NCBI RefSeq assembly: GCF_003482105.1
Contig: NZ_QULM01000001.1
Span: 124,001-188,000, forward strand
Reading direction: 5' to 3'
DNA from: Coprococcus sp. OM04-5BH
GTDB taxonomy: Bacteria; Bacillota; Clostridia; Lachnospirales; Lachnospiraceae
DNA: 64,000 nucleotides
In this document: positions 25,354 to 33,754 of the stretch, in pieces
Numbering within the stretch: position 1 is the stretch's first letter
How the letters are laid out: every line of letters begins with the position of its first letter
Notes under the pieces: model-generated
What the model saw: only the letters and a program-made list of their open reading frames with translations
Database searches by the model: none
What the model was told of the DNA's origin: nothing
Made by a program: the position numbers and the translations under genes

Positions 25354-25980
25354 TTACTCGGATTTCTTTCTGAATAGTGCCATCCATCCGGACAACAGAT
25401 AAGTTAATACGTTATCCATGTGGCTGAGTGCCTTCTGTTCATCTGGTTCATGTAGCAGGACATGTACATATGCGTCAAGCTGGATATGTATGACCCAGTG
25501 CAGCGTGTAATCATCCGGAACCGGAACTCCAAGCTGCTTAGCCTGCTCCACTGCCAGAGCCTTCTGCCCTGTCTCGAATATATCTACAAATGTATCAAGG
25601 CAATTCTCATACTTTGATCCCTGACTCTTGGTCAACAGAAGCTGACATATGTCATAGTCACTATACAGAACATGAAGTATCTGCTCCGTTGCATTCCTGT
25701 CGTCATGCATGTCATCTTCCTCTGCTCCCGGAACATTTTGCAATGCCATAAGCTCCTGATTTACGTGCTGCATAGACATGGCCTTCACCTTTTCAAGTGT
25801 GGGCTCCACAATAGCATCAAACAGATCTTCCTTATCTTTGAAGAAAAAATACAATGCACCGGTAGTAACTCCTGCTTTTTTACATATACTTCTCAGGGAA
25901 GCCCCCTGATAACCCTTTTCCAAAAATTCCGCTCTGGCACATTCAAGCAGACGCTCCTTGGTTTCATGTTCATTGTTCAT
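25354..25980 (-). CDS. TetR-family transcriptional repressor (second exporter)
   Basis: This 208-residue TetR protein starts MNNEHETKERLLECARAEFL and continues with the helix-turn-helix ASLRSICKKAGVTTGALYFF, then KDKEDLFDAIVEP. The remaining helices form the ligand domain. ATG 25980 has TAGGAGA 6 bases upstream. The frame stays open to 26103, but that part is translated repeat DNA and has no family match. A palindrome found at both its own promoter and that of the ABC operon indicates that it controls both. Confidence 0.9.
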   Translation of the reverse strand: MNNEHETKERLLECARAEFLEKGYQGASLRSICKKAGVTTGALYFFFKDKEDLFDAIVEPTLEKVKAMSMQHVNQELMALQNVPGAEEDDMHDDRNATEQILHVLYSDYDICQLLLTKSQGSKYENCLDTFVDIFETGQKALAVEQAKQLGVPVPDDYTLHWVIHIQLDAYVHVLLHEPDEQKALSHMDNVLTYLLSGWMALFRKKSE

Positions 25981-26010
25981 GATTTGTCTCCTAAAACTTA
26001 CCCTACTAAC

Positions 26011-26190
26011 GGGTATCGCCCCACTATTACGGGTATCGCCCCCTCGCCTAATGGTAACGCCCCCTCGCTTACACTCGGCGGCAAGTCGATTGTGCCATTC
26101 CAATATGCGTTTTCAACGCATGGGCACAATCTCTCGGCGGCATTTCGTCAGCACCATTCCAATATGTATCTTCGATGCATGGGTGCTTCC
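26011..26190. repeat. Palindromic repeat family 2, copy 1 (in the tetR leader)
   Basis: The element begins with three 20-21-bp units of GGGTAWCGCCCC type (26011-26068). Then come CTCGGCGGCAAGTC and a 44-base hairpin (26088-26131: GATTGTGCC/GGGCACAATC with inner ATGCG/CGCAT). A second hairpin follows (26150-26187: AGCACC/GGGTGCT). The same arrangement is found at 31857-32062. It lies between the tetR promoter and start codon, so it would form most of the tetR leader RNA. Confidence 0.85.
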
Positions 26191-26191
26191 T

Positions 26192-26232
26192 CATAACACT
26201 GTTATGTTACATCAGCGTACCCCTGCTGTCAA
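26192..26232 (-). promoter_or_regulatory. tetR promoter with overlapping operator
   Basis: TTGACA (26232-26227) and TAACAT (26209-26204) are 17 bases apart on the minus strand. CATAACA-C-TGTTATG (26192-26206) covers the -10 and the start of transcription. It matches the operator at 25181-25199, which supports autorepression. Confidence 0.78.
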
Positions 26233-26249
26233 CAATATTTTCAAAAAAT

Positions 26250-27641
26250 CTATTGTTCCTTTCCGGCGAAATATTCCTTCACCATCTTCACCACAACTCC
26301 GGACAGCATGAATACCGCAATAAGGTTCGGGATTATCATAAGTCCGTTAAAAGTCTCCGCAACGCTCCACAGGAGGTCAAGATTTAATGTAGCACCGACT
26401 ATTGCCACAAGGGAATACACCAGCATAAACGGCTTATTTACACGGGAATTAAATAAAAACTCTATACAACGGGTACCGTAAAGTCCCCAACCGATGATGG
26501 TGGAGAATGCGAAACAACACATTGCCACAGCAGTGAATATTGATACCCAGCCTCCGTAGGTTGAAGTAAATCCGCTGATGGTAAGCTCCGCACCTGCCGC
26601 CTGTCCGTATCCTACAGGAACTCCGCTGCAGAGAATTACAAGAGCTGTAAGGGTACAGATAACAATAGTATCCACAAATACTTCAAATATTCCGAAGAAT
26701 CCCTGCTTTACAGGCTTTCTTGTATCCGCACAAGCATGGGCTATGGATCCTGTTCCAAGACCTGCCTCATTGGAGAATATTCCTCTGGATACACCCTTCT
26801 TCATACTCATAAAGAAGCTTCCCACAACACCGCCCGTTACGGACGCAGGATTAAATGCTCCCTTGAATATGTCTGAAAATACTTCCGGTACATGATTTAT
26901 ATTTATCACTACTACACCAATTGCCAAAATAATATAGAACACAGCCATGAATGGAACCAGCTTCTCTGCCACCTGGCCAATTCTCTTGACACCTCCTAAA
27001 AGGATAAGCCCGATAAGAACAGCAAGTACTATACCTATGATAAGGTTTAAGGTAGGAGCTGTGTCTTCTGAAATAATATTGTAGTTAAATAAAGCTGAGT
27101 CTATGGCTGTAGTTATTGTGTTTACCTGAGTGGCATTTCCTGTTCCGAATACTGTAAGAACACCAAAGGCGGAAAACAGATATGCCAGCCAGAGCCAGTG
27201 CTTCTTAAGACCGTTCTTAATGTAGTACATAGGACCGCCCACATAATCCCCGTCCTTGTTCTTTTCACGGAAATGAACTGCAAGAGTAACCTCGGAGAAC
27301 TTGGTACACATACCAAGAAGAGCTGACATCCACATCCAGAATACCGCTCCCGGTCCTCCAATGGCTATGGCTCCGGCCACACCTGCAACATTTCCGGTTC
27401 CTACTGTTGCCGCCAGTGCCGTACACACAGCCTGAAATGGCGTGAGGGCACCATCTGACGCCTCTCTTTTCTTGAACATACGTCCAAATGTCACCTTCAT
27501 GGCATATGGGAACTTTCTTATCTGAATAAACTTTGTCCTGAAGCTTAAGAACAAGCCTACACCCACGATACATATCATGGCAGGCACTCCCCAGATAAAG
27601 TTATTAATGACTCCGTTTATTGCTTCTATTTTATCCAACAT
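26250..27641 (-). CDS. Alanine/glycine:sodium symporter (AGCS family)
   Basis: This 463-residue transporter belongs to the AGCS (AlsT/DagA) family of sodium-coupled alanine or glycine carriers. Landmarks are WGVPAMICIVGVGLFLSFRT, the family signature TALAATVGTGNVAGVAGAIA near residue 72, GGPGAVFWMW, GGPMYYI and FSNEAGLGTGSIAHA near residue 290. Length and about ten hydrophobic helices are normal. It follows psd by 33 bases on the same strand with no terminator seen, so it may share that transcript. Confidence 0.93.
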   Translation of the reverse strand: MLDKIEAINGVINNFIWGVPAMICIVGVGLFLSFRTKFIQIRKFPYAMKVTFGRMFKKREASDGALTPFQAVCTALAATVGTGNVAGVAGAIAIGGPGAVFWMWMSALLGMCTKFSEVTLAVHFREKNKDGDYVGGPMYYIKNGLKKHWLWLAYLFSAFGVLTVFGTGNATQVNTITTAIDSALFNYNIISEDTAPTLNLIIGIVLAVLIGLILLGGVKRIGQVAEKLVPFMAVFYIILAIGVVVININHVPEVFSDIFKGAFNPASVTGGVVGSFFMSMKKGVSRGIFSNEAGLGTGSIAHACADTRKPVKQGFFGIFEVFVDTIVICTLTALVILCSGVPVGYGQAAGAELTISGFTSTYGGWVSIFTAVAMCCFAFSTIIGWGLYGTRCIEFLFNSRVNKPFMLVYSLVAIVGATLNLDLLWSVAETFNGLMIIPNLIAVFMLSGVVVKMVKEYFAGKEQ

Positions 27642-27674
27642 GCTGATTTTCTCTCCGTCTTATTTTTATATCGA

Positions 27675-28544
27675 TTAGTTTTTCATGACACCAACCTTCT
27701 GTCCAAGCTTCACCACTGTCTCAATTCCACAGGCAGTACTTTCGGTGTATACCTTGTCAGGAACAACCTTGTCCTTCTGGGTCATAACGATTATTGTAGA
27801 TCCCCCGAACTCGAAGTGACCCTTCTCTCCGCCTCTTGACACTCTGGCAGCACAGATCTCATCATTTGCAATCCTGCCCACAAGCAGTGCCCCCACTTCC
27901 ATCATGAGCACAGTGCCGGCGTCCTTTGTCTTAATAAGACAGTATTCTCTTGTATTCTCCTTATAGATAGGATAGTAGTCATTTGCAATAGGCTGAACAG
28001 TGTGATACACACCATTTATCCTGCGATTTCCTGACTTAATGCCGTTTACCGGGTAAATATACCTGTGATAATCGTCCACACACAGTCTGTACAGCCACAG
28101 ATGTCCACCCTTATATCTCTCCGCAAGCTTCTTATCCTTAAGAAGGTCATGGAGATCATACTCCGTATTCTTAATGTTGAACACCGAGTCCTCCCCTATC
28201 TCATAAACTGACAATCTGGCATCACAAGGGCTGATGAAATCATCCCTGTTCATATCGATATCCAGATATCCCTTTCTGTATCTTCTGTGGAAGAAATCGT
28301 TATATGAATTAAAGCCGAACTTCTCGCAGCCCGACAGGTCGATATTATTTGCCCTGATAAATGGATTTATGAACACGCAGGACAGCCTTGTATTAAGAAA
28401 TACTCTGCCAATATTCGATACAGCCGGGTGTACCAACACCTTTAAAACCTTTCTTCCACTTTCCGTTCTGTAAAGAAAATCCAGCACTTTATTATTGCTG
28501 GATTTCTTAGGAACGTTGCCTTTACATTTTCTCAAACAACGCAT
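27675..28544 (-). CDS. psd: Phosphatidylserine decarboxylase
   Basis: Psd makes phosphatidylethanolamine from phosphatidylserine using a pyruvoyl group formed by self-cleavage. This 289-residue protein shows NSYNDFFHRRYR, SPCDARLSVYEI, YHRYIYPVNG and the cleavage motif FEFGGSTII near residue 248. The motif is GGST here, in place of the LGST found in E. coli. The start ATG 28544 has AAGGAG 5 bases upstream. It follows pssA after 105 bases; together they complete PE synthesis from CDP-diacylglycerol. Confidence 0.92.
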   Translation of the reverse strand: MRCLRKCKGNVPKKSSNNKVLDFLYRTESGRKVLKVLVHPAVSNIGRVFLNTRLSCVFINPFIRANNIDLSGCEKFGFNSYNDFFHRRYRKGYLDIDMNRDDFISPCDARLSVYEIGEDSVFNIKNTEYDLHDLLKDKKLAERYKGGHLWLYRLCVDDYHRYIYPVNGIKSGNRRINGVYHTVQPIANDYYPIYKENTREYCLIKTKDAGTVLMMEVGALLVGRIANDEICAARVSRGGEKGHFEFGGSTIIVMTQKDKVVPDKVYTESTACGIETVVKLGQKVGVMKN

Positions 28545-28649
28545 ATATTCTCCTTTTCTGCCAAACAAACATTCTGAAACAAAAGTCCCCACAACTAAAT
28601 GCAACAATCTCTCATCCGAGATCGTTCCATATCAGAAGTCATTTTCCTG

Positions 28650-29354
28650 TCAGAAAAACAGGAAGCCTCCCTCCTTAAGATTTCTGAACTTATGCATGAA
28701 GAAATCCTTTATATTCCAGTTAAAGTATTCCTTCCAGCTAAATTCATACAGAAGATAAACTATAATGACAGCAACTATTATGATAAGAATCATAAGGTGC
28801 TTTGTATCAGGCTTCTTCAACTTGAAGTTGCTTATAAACAATACGCCCATAAGCAACATGAAGAAAGTCATCACATAAATGAAATAATTTTCAAATAATG
28901 GCGATATAAGGAATATTATAGGAAGTACGACTGCCACAGAAGTTATAGGAAGTCCTGTGTAGTACTTCTTGCCATCCTTCACGAACTGCTTGCCATTTAT
29001 CTCCATAACATTATAATATGCTAATCTAATAAGTCCTGCAAGACAATAAAACAATAATATTACAAATGACAGTGCTGTATTCATACCTGCATTCCAGCAT
29101 ATTATAACCGGAAATACACCGAAGCATACCATATCACATAGAGAATCAATCTGTATTCCAAAGCTCTTCTCATCCTCTGTCCTGTCCTTTTTGGTTCTTG
29201 CTACCCTGCCGTCAAATGCATCGAACAATCCGGATATTGCCAGACAACACACTGCCCACTTAAGCATACCACAGATAGCACATGCCATACCGATAACCGA
29301 TGATGCCAGACTCAGATAAGTAAGTATCACTGTATAATTATAAAATCCTATCAT
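28650..29354 (-). CDS. pssA: CDP-diacylglycerol-serine O-phosphatidyltransferase
   Basis: PssA joins CDP-diacylglycerol and serine into phosphatidylserine in the membrane. The 234-residue protein contains the CDP-alcohol phosphotransferase motif as DAFDGRVARTKK, then SFGIQIDSLCDM: the D-G-x2-A-R-xn-G-x3-D-x3-D pattern starting near residue 45. It has about seven hydrophobic helices. The ATG overlaps the end of the upstream flippase-like gene by 4 bases. Confidence 0.92.
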   Translation of the reverse strand: MIGFYNYTVILTYLSLASSVIGMACAICGMLKWAVCCLAISGLFDAFDGRVARTKKDRTEDEKSFGIQIDSLCDMVCFGVFPVIICWNAGMNTALSFVILLFYCLAGLIRLAYYNVMEINGKQFVKDGKKYYTGLPITSVAVVLPIIFLISPLFENYFIYVMTFFMLLMGVLFISNFKLKKPDTKHLMILIIIVAVIIVYLLYEFSWKEYFNWNIKDFFMHKFRNLKEGGFLFF

Positions 29355-30391
29355 TCTATTCCTGCCCCTCCAGATTTATCCTTTAACACTAAAAACGCCA
29401 CAACAGTCAGCAATGCTGAGAATATAAGTTCAACGTAATATCCTATGCCTCTGCTTAATATAAGTCCCGGAAGTAAAAGTGCCGCTCCAAATATGTTTTC
29501 AAACATTATCTTAAACAGTGACTCTGATATTCCCATTCCTCCCGGAAGAGGAAGCATATCTACACATATGGCAACCACCGCCTGAAGCAGGATTATCCTG
29601 TACCATGGCGTGCCTGAAAGCGCAAAGGCTTTATATACGAAATACGTTACCGCAAACATAGCATATCTCTGTATTATGGTTATTATAAATACATTTACCA
29701 TGAGTCCCAGATGGGTCTTCATAAACGCCGCAGACTCCCTGTACTGTCTCATGGACTTTATTACTTTCTTGACCATATCAGGCTTCTTTTTTATTATCCT
29801 GAGCTTCTCAAGAAATTTGTTAAATCCCACTGTAAGTCTTAATGCAAATGTCTGATGTAACATTACAAACAACAGCAATACAATAAAACCTACATTAAGG
29901 AATATTCCCAGATAGAATATCCACATGGCTTCACCAAGGTACGAAACAATAAAGCCATGTCCGAATATCAACAGCAGCAGACCGGTAATGACCAGAACCA
30001 TCTTATATGCAATGGTTACTACCATAAGGACCACCGATGCCACCGGTATGGGAATATTTTTTCTTTTCATAAAATATACCTGCATAGGCTGTCCGCCACT
30101 GGCTGACGGTGTTACACAGCTGAAGAAAAATCCAACCGATGAAAACAGAATGCAGTATTTCATAGGTGTCTTTATTCCATATGTCTTCATGAGATGCCAT
30201 ATGATAACGGCCTCTCCGCATATAAATATCACAACACACAGTATGGCAGGTGAAAGCCACGCCTTATTGCAACGCCCCAGACCATCTGCAATAGCTCCAA
30301 GGTCCTCGCCGAAGAACACACTGTAAAGAGTGAGTAAGAATATACCTATGAAAAACAATGTTTCAAAAATCACCTTTTTATGTTTTTTCAT
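29351..30391 (-). CDS. Lysylphosphatidylglycerol synthase TM-region / UPF0104 membrane protein
   Basis: This 346-residue protein has the eight-helix UPF0104 fold that forms the flippase half of MprF. It has no catalytic aminoacyl-transferase domain. The recognisable segments are TPSASGGQPMQVYFMKRKN near residue 97 and LPLPGGMGISESLFKIMF near residue 282. Stand-alone members are thought to move lipids across the membrane. It overlaps pssA by 4 bases and follows the DHHW gene by 38, so it belongs to this envelope operon and probably handles one of its lipids. Confidence 0.85.
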   Translation of the reverse strand: MKKHKKVIFETLFFIGIFLLTLYSVFFGEDLGAIADGLGRCNKAWLSPAILCVVIFICGEAVIIWHLMKTYGIKTPMKYCILFSSVGFFFSCVTPSASGGQPMQVYFMKRKNIPIPVASVVLMVVTIAYKMVLVITGLLLLIFGHGFIVSYLGEAMWIFYLGIFLNVGFIVLLLFVMLHQTFALRLTVGFNKFLEKLRIIKKKPDMVKKVIKSMRQYRESAAFMKTHLGLMVNVFIITIIQRYAMFAVTYFVYKAFALSGTPWYRIILLQAVVAICVDMLPLPGGMGISESLFKIMFENIFGAALLLPGLILSRGIGYYVELIFSALLTVVAFLVLKDKSGGAGIE

Positions 30392-30429
30392 ATTTTTCCT
30401 GATTTCTTTTTTTTGACACTTTTCTATAA

Positions 30430-31830
30430 CTACTTAAGCAATCCGCTTATAAGGTCTACAACAGATGTACTGCCGATGATGGTTATATTGTTTATGATAA
30501 TAAGATCATCAGCCTGCTTTTCCTTAACAAAATCAAGGACATTTACTGTAGTATAACGATAGTCAAGGACATAAACTGTCTGATAGTGGTCTACCAGGAA
30601 CGGAACAAAACAGTTACCGTATGATTCCTTTAATACCACACAGGAGCTTCCGTCCTTTATCTGTGGATTTTCTATTACCTCCATAGGTCTGTCACCACCG
30701 ATAAAGGTCATGTACTTGGAGCTGCTTGCCCAGCTATCCACATCATAGATGACATTCCAGTTCCATTCCTTTCCGTCCGTATCCCAGAAGGTCATATCGT
30801 TGGTTCCCTTTGGAACATAGGCATCAACAGTGTCAGGATTTGCCTCCATGTTGCTGTTGCCAAGAGTACTGTAGAAGGTTCCAAGGAAGTTCTTGAACTC
30901 CTTCTTGTCATAATATGACAGATCATGAGCCTCTATTCCCTTAACTTTACAGAAATTCTGATATACATAGTAGGCTGCAAGCTGTGTCCAGTGGTGATCT
31001 GTACGGAAGTACAGATACTCGTCATTATGCTCTCTTAAGGTCTTTATAGTGTCAACGGTCTTAACATCGTCTGACTCTATACTGTAGTAATAATCTATAG
31101 CCTGTTCCTGGTCGGAGCCTGCAAGCTTGCTAAGCTCATCCTCTGAAAGCATTACACCTGAGTTGTTAGGCACAAGAATGTTATACACTGTTGTCTGTCC
31201 CTTAAGTTCTGCTGCCACATTGTTAAGTGCCGCAACATAGTTGGTACAGTTTTCCTTTCCAAAATAATACACGCTGTAGGCTGCATCTCCCTTAACATAC
31301 AGATTCTGCTGGATCTGGTTCTGTATCTCCTCGTCCATACCCTTTGAGTCAGGTGGATCGACTTCTCTTACCTTTTCTGTAGTAGCTTCTGTTGTAGCTC
31401 CTGCCTCTGTGTCCTCGGTAGCCGCTTCTGTTGTGGCTGCTGTGGTTGTCTCGGTAACAGCTTCTGTATTATCATTTATATCCGGTATCTCATCTGCCTG
31501 TTTCTCTTCACCTACCATCATGGTCTTACTCTCTATTCCATAGAGGCCTTTAAGCTTTTGATCCGCTGAAACAAGAGCGTCCCTGAACGGGTATGTGTCA
31601 GAGTACCATGTGGACACATCGGAGAAGTACTCTCCGTTTAGGAAGGTCTTCATGGTAAATGACGGATACTTGGCAAGACTACGCTTCTCCTTCTCCGAGG
31701 TCTTTGGTCTTGCGAAGAAGAGAAGACCTAAAAATGCTCCCAAGAGCATTACTCCGGCGAAAAGTATTATTCCTAAATTATGATATTTTTTTATTATCTG
31801 TCTTTGTTTTTTGGTATATTTTCTCTTCAT
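30430..31830 (-). CDS. DHHW-family membrane-anchored acyltransfer protein (AlgX/DltD-like partner of MBOAT)
   Basis: The 466-residue protein has a basic N-terminus and one membrane segment (residues 17-40), an extracellular Thr/Ala/Glu-rich linker near residues 123-155, and an SGNH-like domain. The domain motif is RTDHHWTQLAAY near residue 277, and the serine region is KESYGNCFVPFLVDHY near residue 415. DHHW proteins occur beside MBOAT proteins and transfer acyl groups, usually acetyl, to extracellular polymers. The MBOAT gene lies directly upstream, separated by a palindromic repeat. The acceptor is not known. Confidence 0.85.
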   Translation of the reverse strand: MKRKYTKKQRQIIKKYHNLGIILFAGVMLLGAFLGLLFFARPKTSEKEKRSLAKYPSFTMKTFLNGEYFSDVSTWYSDTYPFRDALVSADQKLKGLYGIESKTMMVGEEKQADEIPDINDNTEAVTETTTAATTEAATEDTEAGATTEATTEKVREVDPPDSKGMDEEIQNQIQQNLYVKGDAAYSVYYFGKENCTNYVAALNNVAAELKGQTTVYNILVPNNSGVMLSEDELSKLAGSDQEQAIDYYYSIESDDVKTVDTIKTLREHNDEYLYFRTDHHWTQLAAYYVYQNFCKVKGIEAHDLSYYDKKEFKNFLGTFYSTLGNSNMEANPDTVDAYVPKGTNDMTFWDTDGKEWNWNVIYDVDSWASSSKYMTFIGGDRPMEVIENPQIKDGSSCVVLKESYGNCFVPFLVDHYQTVYVLDYRYTTVNVLDFVKEKQADDLIIINNITIIGSTSVVDLISGLLK

Positions 31831-31856
31831 ACGCTAAATCCCTTTTTTATGTACAT

Positions 31857-32062
31857 GGTGTCGCCCCTCGTTTTACGGGTAACGCCCCCCCCGTATTACG
31901 GGTAACGCCCCCTCGTTTTATAGGTAACGCCCCCTCGTTTACACTCGGCGGCAAGTCGATTGTGTCATTTCAATATGCGTTTTCAACGCATGGACACAAT
32001 CTCTCGGCGGCAAGTCGATTGTGCCATTTCAATATGCGTTTTCAACGCATGGGCACAATCTC
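31857..32062. repeat. Palindromic repeat family 2, copy 2 (between MBOAT and DHHW genes)
   Basis: Four 20-22-bp GGGTAACGCCCC-type units (31857-31939) lead into two nearly identical hairpin modules, each following CTCGGCGGCAAGTC. The first (31958-32001) has GATTGTGTC/GGACACAATC. The second (32017-32060) has GATTGTGCC/GGGCACAATC. The C-to-T change on one side is matched by G-to-A on the other, so pairing is kept. The end of the element touches the MBOAT stop codon. Confidence 0.85.
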
Positions 32063-33494
32063 AAAACTGGAAATACAGGAATGGGTTGTAGCTGGCGCCG
32101 ACAAGTGCCAGTGTTGACAATATCAGCATGAGTGCCGGTGTTATCATATCGAGCACATTTGCAACCATAAACACTGTATCGTTTTCTCTTCCTACATCAA
32201 ACAGCTTCTTTCTCACATTATTGTAGAGCGGTGTACATGCCACAATGGCAAATATAAGGAAGAATATGTACTTTAAGAATACTGTATGGACATTCATGCT
32301 GGTGAAGCCATTCGCACCTATTCCGAACATTCCTCCGAATACTACCCCAAGCTCCTTAAGACTCTCGAATTTGAATATTACCCATCCGAACAATACAACC
32401 ATAAGTGTATATACATGTCCCACTGCCTTAGGCATTTTATCCTTTATCACGAACTTCTCAAGTAGCAGGAAGAACAGATACCACAATCCCCAGAATATAT
32501 AATTCCAGCTTGCTCCGTGCCACAATCCAGTGAGGAACCATACTACCGCCATGTTCCTTACCCATTTGCCTGTGCTCACCCTGTTTCCTCCCAGAGGTAT
32601 ATATACATAATCTCTGAAAAAGGTGCTCAATGATATATGCCATCTTCTCCAGAAGTCCTGAACCGATCCTGCAATGTAAGGATAATTGAAGTTCTTATCG
32701 TAATGGAAGCCAATCATCCTTCCCATTCCTATAGCCATATCCGAATATGCTGAGAAATCCAGATATATCTGGAGCATATAAAATATCATTCCAAGCCACA
32801 TTCCACAGGTTGCCTGCATTTTAAGATTCTCGACACCTGCAGGAAGAAGGCTGTCTGCTGCTGCCGCACAGGAATTTGCAAGGATAGCTTTCTTGGCAAG
32901 CCCCAGCGAGAACATGCGGACGCCGGTATATACATCGCTCATCTTGATCTTTCTGTGATCTATCTCATCAGCTATAGTCTGGTATCTTACAATAGGACCT
33001 GCTATACATTGATGGAACAGACTTGAGTAAAGAAGAAGTTTCCAGAACACAGGCTGTGCTTTTGTCTTCCCCCAGTACACATCCACAACATATGAAATAA
33101 GCTGGAATGTATAAAAGGATATTCCTATAGGAAGCACTATCTGTGGTACAGACTTGGGAAAGCCCGTAAGTGCATGTACATTTCCAAGGATAAAACCAAG
33201 ATACTTGAATATACACAGAAGTCCAAGAAGTACAACGCACTCAATCACAAGATATTTTTTTACCGGTGCATCACTTCCGTACTGCTCTCTGTCCTCTGCC
33301 ATCTTCTTGGCTGTGAACCAGCTGACAAACGTCTCGCCTACAAGAAGCACAAGATACTTCGGTCCGCCCCAGGCATAGAAAACCAGAGAGAATATAAGCA
33401 TCACCTTATTCTGATTTTTCTCTCCGCATTTAAAGTAAACTATTAGATTAGCCGTTAAAAATAAAAATACAAATAACAGACTTGAAAATACCAT
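32061..33494 (-). CDS. MBOAT family O-acyltransferase (AlgI/DltB-like)
   Basis: This 477-residue membrane-bound O-acyltransferase passes acyl groups across the membrane for transfer to an extracellular polymer. It shows MVFSSLLFVFLFLT at the start, QCIAGPIVRY near residue 163, the family motif FWRRWHISLSTFFRDYVYIP near residue 286, and the catalytic histidine in LTGLWHGASWNYIFWG near residue 320. It is the first gene of the operon with the DHHW protein. Its stop codon lies exactly at the edge of a palindromic repeat. Confidence 0.93.
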   Translation of the reverse strand: MVFSSLLFVFLFLTANLIVYFKCGEKNQNKVMLIFSLVFYAWGGPKYLVLLVGETFVSWFTAKKMAEDREQYGSDAPVKKYLVIECVVLLGLLCIFKYLGFILGNVHALTGFPKSVPQIVLPIGISFYTFQLISYVVDVYWGKTKAQPVFWKLLLYSSLFHQCIAGPIVRYQTIADEIDHRKIKMSDVYTGVRMFSLGLAKKAILANSCAAAADSLLPAGVENLKMQATCGMWLGMIFYMLQIYLDFSAYSDMAIGMGRMIGFHYDKNFNYPYIAGSVQDFWRRWHISLSTFFRDYVYIPLGGNRVSTGKWVRNMAVVWFLTGLWHGASWNYIFWGLWYLFFLLLEKFVIKDKMPKAVGHVYTLMVVLFGWVIFKFESLKELGVVFGGMFGIGANGFTSMNVHTVFLKYIFFLIFAIVACTPLYNNVRKKLFDVGRENDTVFMVANVLDMITPALMLILSTLALVGASYNPFLYFQF

Positions 33495-33545
33495 TTATCT
33501 ACTCTCTCTTCTTAAGTAATTCTTTAGTAATTCTTTTTATCGTCC

Positions 33546-33612
33546 ATTCACATTCGTTCGGTGACATTTCGTCGTCACTATTTAATATGTGCCTACGTTA
33601 CATGAATGTCTC
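33546..33612. repeat. Possible degenerate copy of palindromic repeat family 2
   Basis: CATTTCGTC and AATATGT occur in the same order as in the second hairpin of 26150-26187. The segment can fold with ACATTC/GAATGT closing arms and an inner GTGAC/GTCAC hairpin. The similarity is partial and could be chance. Confidence 0.35.
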
Positions 33613-33754
33613 ATTCCCTCTAACTATCTACATCATCATCCGACACTATATCATATCATGTATTTTAATGCAATTTATAAAATTTTAATATTTCATTAAA
33701 GGTACACTGGAGCAGGATTACAGCAAGATTGGAAAACACACTGCCACATCCCGA

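Noticed and set aside
25981..26103. 41-residue N-terminal extension of the second TetR protein
   Set aside because: It is translated from repeat family 2 DNA; the ATG at 25980 has a good ribosome site and the family N-terminus starts there.
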